Shown one piece after another: positions 42,246 through 48,283 of a stretch of DNA of 64,000 nt; position 1 is the stretch's first letter, and every line of letters starts with the position of its first letter. Under the pieces are notes generated by a model. The model did no database searches, was not told the origin of the DNA, and saw only the letters and a list, made by a program, of their open reading frames with translations. The stretch is taken from assembly GCA_963777565.1 (NCBI GenBank), contig CAVZQZ010000009.1:682001-746000 (forward strand), in the 5' to 3' direction. This DNA is from CALMEC01 sp963777565 (GTDB taxonomy: Bacteria > Actinomycetota > Thermoleophilia > Miltoncostaeales > Miltoncostaeaceae). Position numbers and translations under genes: made by a program.

Positions 42246-42566
42246 TTAGTGATGCGCGGGCGGCCCGGAGGCCCACCTAACGGGCCGCCCGCGTTCTCGA
42301 GGCGCCGCGCCGACTGCCAAGGCGGACGGCACCTCGAGCTTTAGGTCTTGTCGCGGCGGCTCGAGCCGTTCGGCGGTCGCCGTGTTCACGAAGTCGACGA
42401 CGGCGTCGGACGTAATGCGCCACCGGCTGCCGGCGAGGAACGCGCCGCCGCGCGGCCCGTGTCCGAGGGGACCATCGACGATCCATGTCCGCACGGTCTG
42501 CGGGCTCACTCCCAGGCGATCTGCGACGTCCCGCGTCGAATAAAGGTAAAGGGGTTCATCTGTCAT
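42246..42566 (-). CDS. HTH (excisionase/MerR-like) protein
   Basis: A 106-aa protein from the ATG at 42566, where AAGGAGGAAC is a strong ribosome site. Residues 1-65 carry a helix-turn-helix (LYLYSTRDVADRLGVSPQTVRTWIVDGPLGHGPRGGAFLAGSRWRITSDAVVDFV) of the excisionase/MerR type. The C-terminus is Pro/Arg-rich. It is the second such HTH gene in the element; one may be the excisionase and the other a regulator. Confidence 0.75.
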   Translation of the reverse strand: MTDEPLYLYSTRDVADRLGVSPQTVRTWIVDGPLGHGPRGGAFLAGSRWRITSDAVVDFVNTATAERLEPPRQDLKLEVPSALAVGAAPRERGRPVRWASGPPAHH

Positions 42567-42633
42567 TCGGGGGTGTTCCTCCTTCGTGGGCCGCGGTGAA
42601 AATGCGTCCTCCACTTATAGGCACCCCCCGAAA

Positions 42634-43422
42634 TCACCCGTTAGACGGAAACCCGATCCGCGCCCGGTGGCGCTCGCTGTTGATCCGGTGGAGTTGCTCC
42701 ACAGTGAGCTCCAGCACGACTGGCGGCGGTGGCGGCGGCGGTTCGGTGGCACGGAGGCGGGCGGCGAGTTCACCGGTCCCGGCGGTGGCGATGTCGCGGC
42801 CGTGGGCGACGGCTTTCCCGATCGTCGTCGGGGACGCCTGGAGGACTTCCGCCAGGACCCGTTGGGGGACGCCCAGGGCGTCGGTGGCGTAGGCGAGCAG
42901 CTCAGCGCGGAGGTCGCGGCGGCGTCGTTCCTCCGCGTCCGGTTTCCCTGTGCGGCTTGGCCCGAGGATGTGGTTCGCCTGCGGCGATCCGCCCAACCCG
43001 GCGTCGCGGACGAGGGACACGAGGAGAGCGAACGCCATGCCTGGGGTGCATTCCCGCGGGTTGAAGATGATCCCTTCGACGTCGCCGATCGTGAGGCCCT
43101 CCGCGTCGACCGCGGGTTGGCCGCTCAGGCGACTCTTGAGTGCGTGGATGCGGGCGAGTTGGACGCGGCGGCTGACCTTCTCCCCGAGGTCGTTCCGCCC
43201 CGCGTGCTCGTCGGCGTCGTTCCCCCGGCTACCCGCGAAGCGCCGGCTTGCGCCGGTGCGGATCCTCGAGTCGTAGACCCCGGCGGTGGCGCTGGGATCG
43301 GCGACGTGAGTCTCGCGGAATCGTTCCGGGGCGACGCCGTTCGGGGCGTGACTGCCGAGGCTGTGGAGTTTGTTGAAGTCCTCCGCGGTCGTCGGCGGGC
43401 GGTTGTTTCTTGGCTTGGTCAT
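42634..43422 (-). CDS. Probable element regulator (HTH at C-terminal half)
   Basis: A 262-aa protein from the ATG at 43422; the open frame to 43590 runs through an operator palindrome. An N-terminal basic part leads to LARIHALKSRLSGQPAVDAEGLTIGDVEG, then a helical domain. The segment LAYATDALGVPQRVLAEVLQASPTTIGKAVAHG reads as a helix-turn-helix. A poly-Pro linker and a C-terminal helix (LELTVEQLHRINSERHRAR) end the protein. It lies beside the palindrome at 43548-43567, which suggests it is the autoregulated repressor, but its family is not recognised. Confidence 0.55.
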   Translation of the reverse strand: MTKPRNNRPPTTAEDFNKLHSLGSHAPNGVAPERFRETHVADPSATAGVYDSRIRTGASRRFAGSRGNDADEHAGRNDLGEKVSRRVQLARIHALKSRLSGQPAVDAEGLTIGDVEGIIFNPRECTPGMAFALLVSLVRDAGLGGSPQANHILGPSRTGKPDAEERRRRDLRAELLAYATDALGVPQRVLAEVLQASPTTIGKAVAHGRDIATAGTGELAARLRATEPPPPPPPVVLELTVEQLHRINSERHRARIGFPSNG

Positions 43423-43547
43423 GGTCACTTGTTCTTCTTGAGAATCGGGTTGGCCAATAGTTCCCTCTGGCGACGCGAACGTAAGAATACAAACAGAAGC
43501 GGACGGTCGGTCCCACGTTGCGCAGTTACGAATGACTATCCATGTAG

Positions 43548-43567
43548 ATGTTGTCAATTGACAACAT
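43548..43567. promoter_or_regulatory. Perfect 20-bp palindromic operator
   Basis: ATGTTGTCAATTGACAACAT is fully self-complementary. It lies between the leftward regulator gene and the rightward secreted-protein gene (starts at 43422 and 43650), the position expected for a repressor operator controlling both directions. Confidence 0.65.
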
Positions 43568-43596
43568 TGCGACCGCAGGTGCCCTCCCAACTTGCC

Positions 43597-43614
43597 AGTG
43601 GCAATCGTGCCGCC
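43597..43614. repeat. 18-bp repeat shared with the right end
   Basis: AGTGGCAATCGTGCCGCC is repeated exactly at 45301-45318, inside the right-hand repeat block. It is a third copy of the GTGGCAATC unit. The two copies bracket the cargo region 43615-45300. Confidence 0.5.
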
Positions 43615-43649
43615 TGAATGCCGCTCGACGGTAGGGGTGTGGCCGGCGT

Positions 43650-44474
43650 ATGGTTGTCTGCATGCGCGGGATATGGCTCTCCGTCATCGTGTTCCTCGTC
43701 GGCGCTGGGAACGTCCTCGCCTGTAGTTGCATTGCCTCGTCGGACGCGCAGAACCGCCAGATCGCGGATGTGATTTTCGCGGGCACCGTCGCCTCGATCA
43801 CTGACCCGAACCCTGGGCCGGGCATCTCAAGCGGTGATCCGATCACGTACACGTTCGCCGTCGAGCGGAGCGCCAAGGGTGCGGTCGGTCCCACGCAGCA
43901 GGTCGTCTCGGCGCGGAACAGCGCAACCTGCGGATGCGAGTTCGCGATGGGCACACGCTACGTCGTCTACGCGACCATGCAGGGCGGGGTGCTCAGGGCG
44001 TCCAGCTGCGGAGGGTCGCGCGCCCTGACGGCGAACGAGCCGCCGTTCGCCATCCGCCGTGTGGCCGCGTACGGAACCAGCGCCGGCCAGGTGTACCGCG
44101 TGATCGGCAATGTGCGGCGCGGCGAGCGTCCCATCCTGGCCGCGTTTCGCATCCTGTTCGCCGGGGTGTTCGGCACCTATGGGCCCCGGACCGCGATTCC
44201 CCGTGGAACCCGGCTTCTTGGGTATCACGCCAACGACGGCACCGTGCGGATCACGTTGTCGCGACAGTTCGCACGGCTCGCGGGTGTGCCCCTTCGCCTG
44301 GCCCTCGCCCAGATCGTCTTCACCGCGAGCGAACTGCCCGGCGTCGAGCGAGTGCGTGTTCGCACCGCACTCGGACCACTCACGGGCTTCGACCGGCCGC
44401 TGACGGTTGCCGACTTCCGTCGCGAGCGCTTACGCCGGGGACTGCTCGGAAGCCCTCCGGACTTCTTGCGCTGA
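43650..44474 (+). CDS. Secreted protein: TIMP/NTR-like N-domain plus GerMN-like C-domain
   Basis: A 274-aa protein (start 43650 or the ATG at 43662). A signal peptide (WLSVIVFLVGAGNVLA) ends at CSC. The N-terminal domain (ACSCIASSDAQNRQIADVIFAGTV, TYTFAVERSAKG, NSATCGCEFAMGTRYVVYA) has the CSC start and beta pattern of TIMP/netrin-like proteins. The C-terminal domain (AIPRGTRLLGYHANDGTVRITLSRQFAR, LRLALAQIVFTASELPGVERVRV) resembles GerMN. Such domains sit in cell-surface or lipoprotein contexts. It is the likely cargo of the element. Confidence 0.65.
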   Translation: MVVCMRGIWLSVIVFLVGAGNVLACSCIASSDAQNRQIADVIFAGTVASITDPNPGPGISSGDPITYTFAVERSAKGAVGPTQQVVSARNSATCGCEFAMGTRYVVYATMQGGVLRASSCGGSRALTANEPPFAIRRVAAYGTSAGQVYRVIGNVRRGERPILAAFRILFAGVFGTYGPRTAIPRGTRLLGYHANDGTVRITLSRQFARLAGVPLRLALAQIVFTASELPGVERVRVRTALGPLTGFDRPLTVADFRRERLRRGLLGSPPDFLR

Positions 44475-44538
44475 TCCTCCGTGACGGCTTCGATGCCCCG
44501 CGGCCACTGATCTCGGACCTTTCAACCCACTAGGCCGC

Positions 44539-44877
44539 GTGTACATTTGGCGAGTGGATTTCGCCATTGAGCAGGGTGGAAACCTCGACCTTCCGGTGCT
44601 GAAGGTGACCGGCGAAATCGACATGGCCAACGCGTATCTGGTGAGCGCAGCCGGGCGGTCGTTGCCTGACACCCCAGTCGCTGTCGTCGATCTCCGCGAA
44701 GTCGCGCATATCGACTCGGCGGGTATTCGGGCGATGATCGAGGTCGACGATGAAGGACGCAAACGCGGGAGACACACGGTGTTCCTCGTGAACAGCACCG
44801 GCAGCGTCAGACGGGTCCTCGATCTGGTCAGGCTCCATGAGGTCGTCGAGATCCAAGAGGATTATCGGGATGTCTGA
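44539..44877 (+). CDS. STAS-domain protein (anti-sigma factor antagonist-like)
   Basis: A 112-aa single STAS domain with a GTG start at 44539. The fold pattern is LPVLKVTGEIDMANAYLVSAAG, VAVVDLREVAHIDSAGIRAMIEV, GRHTVFLVNSTGSVRRVLDLVRLHEVVEI. The Ser in HIDSAG is the site phosphorylated by anti-sigma kinases in SpoIIAA-like proteins. No anti-sigma kinase gene is adjacent, so its partner would be elsewhere. It lies in the cargo end of the element, followed by the hairpin at 44995-45021. Confidence 0.85.
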   Translation: MYIWRVDFAIEQGGNLDLPVLKVTGEIDMANAYLVSAAGRSLPDTPVAVVDLREVAHIDSAGIRAMIEVDDEGRKRGRHTVFLVNSTGSVRRVLDLVRLHEVVEIQEDYRDV

Positions 44878-44994
44878 CGGACCTGTCCTGATGGGTCGCG
44901 GAGGAAGTTTGCTTCGCGTTTCGCCGGGTATGTGAGAGACGGCCGGTCTTTCCGGTTTTCCTCTCTGCCGACCGCGGGGACCGGTCCCCGGGGC

Positions 44995-45021
44995 CGCGCG
45001 CGTTTTAGACAAACGCGCGCG
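44995..45021. terminator. Strong hairpin downstream of STAS gene
   Basis: CGCGCGCGTTT / AAACGCGCGCG, an 11-bp perfect stem with a 5-nt loop. No T tract follows. It lies 118 bp after the STAS stop and may end that transcript. The rest of 44878-45155 has no gene. Confidence 0.5.
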
Positions 45022-45155
45022 CCCCCTCCGCATCGAGCGGCCGATCAAGCATCGCGGATGCCTACGGCGGGGGGTGGGCCTCACGAAGCCTCCTCGCGCT
45101 CGCCGCGTCGAGCGGGAGTCTTTGAGTCAGCGCCCGCCGACGAGGGCCGGTGACC

Positions 45156-45186
45156 GCCGGGCGCCGGGTGCGGCCCGGCGCCCGGC
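45156..45186 (-). terminator. Hairpin downstream of the second RPEEGITNSGD copy
   Basis: GCCGGGCGCCGGG / CCCGGCGCCCGGC, a 13-bp perfect stem with a 5-nt loop. It begins 13 bases beyond the leftward stop at 45199, so it looks like the terminator of that decayed gene; no T tract is present. Confidence 0.5.
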
Positions 45187-45198
45187 GAGTGCGACGGT

Positions 45199-45270
45199 CT
45201 AGTCGCCGGAGTTCGTAATACCCTCCTCGGGCCTGGCGCGCCCGGCGCCCTCGGTCGCACCCTTGTCGGC
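45199..45270 (-). pseudogene. 3' remnant of the RPEEGITNSGD small gene
   Basis: This leftward frame ends KGATEGAGRARPEEGITNSGD. The last 30 bases (45199-45228) are identical to 17339-17368, and similarity fades near 45270, just before the GAGTGGCAATC repeats at 45288. The 5' half of the gene is absent. It is a second copy of the gene at 17201-17368, apparently truncated at the element's right end. The frame upstream to 45417 is open but unlike the full-length copy. The 45319-45427 stretch holds no other gene. Confidence 0.55.
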
Positions 45271-45287
45271 GCGAGATGTACGGCGGC

Positions 45288-45311
45288 GAGTGGCAATCCG
45301 AGTGGCAATCG
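45288..45311. repeat. Paired GAGTGGCAATC repeats, right end
   Basis: Same pair as 36584-36607, one mismatch, same orientation, 117 bp inside the right-hand 12-bp repeat. Probable integrase arm-binding sites. Confidence 0.55.
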
Positions 45312-45427
45312 TGCCGCCGGATGCTGGATTCTGCAGCTCGATGCCACGAGGCCTACGATCCCGGAATGTGGCTGTTTGCAGGGTGGAACCGGCGCGTGAG
45401 GGGCTTCCTTGCCCCACAACGCCAGAA

Positions 45428-45439
45428 CCTTATGATCCG
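45428..45439 (+). repeat. Right direct repeat (attR candidate)
   Basis: CCTTATGATCCG, identical to 36526-36537. It ends five bases before the ATG of the LuxR gene at 45445, so element DNA now supplies that gene's upstream region. Confidence 0.6.
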
Positions 45440-45444
45440 TTGAC

Positions 45445-48283
45445 ATGTCCGACGGGGCTCAGACGGCGGGTCGAACCCACTCCGCGAACCGGCTGCTGGA
45501 GCGTGATTCGGAGCTCGCAGCCATCGACACCCTGGTCGGTGACGCAGTCGCAGGCGAGTCGCGCCTGCTGATCGTCGAGGGTCCCGCAGGCATCGGCAAG
45601 TCCCGCCTCGTCGCCGAGACCCGCCGGACGGCGACAGCCGCGGGAATCCGCGTGCGATCGTCCCGCGGTGGCGAGCTGGAGCGGGACTTCCCGTTTGGCG
45701 TCGTACGCCAGCTGTTCGAGGCCGACGTCCTCGATCCGGCCGGCGATGCCCTGCTCGGCGGAAGCGCGGCGGCGGCCCGCCCGATCTTCGCCTCCGTTCC
45801 GAGCAGCCAGGACGACGTCGACGCCTCGTTCGCCGCCCTCCACGGCCTCTACTGGCTCACCGTCAACCTCGCCGACGACGAGCCGCTCATGCTGGTGGTC
45901 GACGACCTGCACTGGTGCGACCGTCCCTCACTGCGCTTCCTCGCCTACCTGGTGCGCCGGCTCGAGGGGCTGCCGATCTCCGTCGTCACCAGCCTCAGGC
46001 CCGCGGAGCCGGGCGTCGATGTGGCGCTTATCGCAGAGCTCACCACCGATCCGATCGCGGTTTCGCTCAGACCGATGGCCCTCACCGCCGCCGCCTCTGG
46101 CGAGCTCATCGGCGCGCGACTGGGGACGGAGCCGGCGCGGGAGTTCGCGGACCTCTGCCACGGGGCGACGGGCGGCAACCCGCTGCTGCTGAGCGAGCTG
46201 CTCAAGGCCATGGAGGCGGAGGGGGTGCAGCCGGATGCGGCCCATGCGGACGTTGTGCAGGAGATCGGCCCGCGTGCGGCGTCCCGCGCCGTCCTCGTGC
46301 GCCTGTCGCGGCTGCCGAACCAGGTGGTCGACGTCGCTCGCTCACTCGCCGTGCTCGGAGACGGCGCCGACCTCACCGCGGTCGCCACGCTCGCGGGAGT
46401 CGATCGGGCGAGCGCCGCCGAGGCCATCGGCGAGCTGGCGAGGGTGGAGATCGTGCGCTCGGGCACCCCGCTCGGTTTCGTCCATCCACTGGTGCGCGCC
46501 GCCGTCTATACGGACCTGCCCGCCGCGCGGCGCGAGGAGTGTCATGCACGGGCCGCGCGGATCCTCGCCGATGCCCGGGTCAGCGCCTGCGAGGTGGCTG
46601 CACAGCTCATCCCCACACCCGGTCGCGGCGACCCCTGGGTAGTCGAGACGCTCGAAACGGCCGCGCGGACCGCACTCGGCCGGGGAGCGCCCGACAGCGC
46701 CGCCGCCTACCTGAATCGCGCGCTGGAGGAACCGCCGGCGCCTGAACGGCGCGCAGAGTTCCTCCTGCGGGTGGGCGCGACGGAGTCGATGATCGACGGA
46801 CCGGCATCGCTGGAGCACCTGCGCGCCGCCTACGAGACCGCGTCCGATCCCTTCCTGCGCGCCCAGGCCGCCGCGGCGCTCGCGCCGATCATGGTCCTGC
46901 TCGGGATGACGGCGGAGGGGGCCGCGGTCGCCGAGCGCGGGATGGCCGAGCTCGGGTCGGAGCACGGGGACCTGCGGCTGCAGCTCGAGGCTACGCGCCT
47001 CATCCAGGCGCTCTGGGACCCGGAGTCCATGGCCCGCAACGAGCCGCTCTTCACCCGCTACCGGACCGAGTCGCTCGGCGACGGGCCCGGCGCGCGGCTG
47101 CTCTCGGGCGCGGCGGCATACCACTGGGCCATGACCGGTGGCCCTGCCGACGAGTGCGTGCGGCTGGCCCGGCATGCGGTCGGGGGCGGGGTCCTCGTGC
47201 GCGCCGCCAACGGCGCCATCCCGTACGTCGCCGCGCAGGTCGTGTTGCTTTACGCCGACGCGCCCGACGGGCTCGACGCGGTCAACGACGCCTACCGGGT
47301 GGCGCACGAGTCGGGTTCGCTGTACTCCGCGATCCCGACGCGGCTGTTCCGCGGCCTCGGCCTCGCGATGCGCGGGGAGCTCGCGGAGGCCGAACAGCTC
47401 GAACGCGCCGCCCTGCACGACAACGACGTGTGGGGCTTCGTGAGCGTGCGGCTCTTCCCCGGCGCGCTGCTGGCGCGCGTCCTGATCGACCGTGGCGACC
47501 TGGCCGGCGCCGCGGCGGCCCTGGCCCACGCGAACCAGGACGACACGGCGACACAGGAGATCACCAACAGCGTGTTCTGGATCTCGAGCCGGCTGCGCTT
47601 CCTCGTGGCGTCCGGCGCGCTCGACGAGGCCCTGCGGGTGGCCGACGACCTGCCGCGACCGCTTCGACCGCATGGTGCCGAACCCCGCCTGGCTCCCGTG
47701 GCGGTCGCTGGCAGCGCAGGCGCTCGCACGGTTGGACCGCCGCGAGGCAGCGGTGACGCTGGCCGAGGAGGAGCTGGAGCGGGCCCGCAGGTGGGGCGCC
47801 CCCGGGACCGTGGGCCGCGCCCTGCGGGTGCTCGGCGCGGTGCTGCGGGACGAGGGGCTGCCTCACCTCGAGGAGGCCGTCGCCGTCACCGACGGCACGC
47901 CGGCGCGGCTCGAGCACGCCAAGGCCCTCGCCGCCCTCGGGACCGGCCTGCGCCTCGCCCGCCGCCCGACGGAGGCCCGCGAGCCACTGCGCAGGGCGCT
48001 CGAGCTGGCAACGGTGTTCGACGCGGCGGTGCTCGCCGAGCACGCGCGGACGGAGCTGCAGGCCACCGGCGCGCGCCCGCGCACGGAGGCGATGTCCGGG
48101 GTCGCCGCGCTCACGGCGAGCGAGCGGCGCGTGGCCGAGGCCGCCGCCGCGGGGCAGTCCAACAAGGACATCGCCCAGGCGCTCTACGTCACCCCGAAGA
48201 CGATCGAGGTGCATCTCTCGAACGCCTATCGCAAGCTCGGGATCCGGTCCCGCCGCGAGCTCACGGGGGCGCTCGCGGCATGA
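45445..48283 (+). pseudogene. ATPase-LuxR regulator, single frameshift
   Basis: A MalT-like/LuxR large ATPase regulator: P-loop EGPAGIGKSRL (about 45-55), LMLVVDDLHWCDRPSLRFLAYL (Walker B), a TPR-rich middle, and a C-terminal LuxR HTH (TASERRVAEAAAAGQSNKDIAQALYVTPKTIEVHLSNAYRKLGIRSRRELTG). At about 47653 an extra C in CTGCCGCGACC moves the frame, and reading continues in the next frame to 48283. Removing the base gives a normal 945-aa protein aligned end to end with the next gene. Uncorrected, the first frame fuses in-frame into the downstream gene as a false 1,880-aa product. Confidence 0.85.

Larger units (their letters stand above)
36526..45439. mobile_element. 8.9-kb integrative element with tyrosine integrase
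   Basis: Bounded by direct 12-bp repeats (CCTTATGATCCG at 36526-36537 and 45428-45439). It holds an integrase at the left end, an HTH/Xis-like gene, a RepA/AAA_25-like gene, several small genes with lower GC, an HNH nuclease, a regulator beside a palindromic operator, and right-end cargo. Paired GAGTGGCAATC repeats lie inside both ends. No capsid, terminase, relaxase or conjugation gene is recognised, so it is a small integrative element or satellite, not a complete phage. The exact boundaries are inferred from the repeats. Confidence 0.7.
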
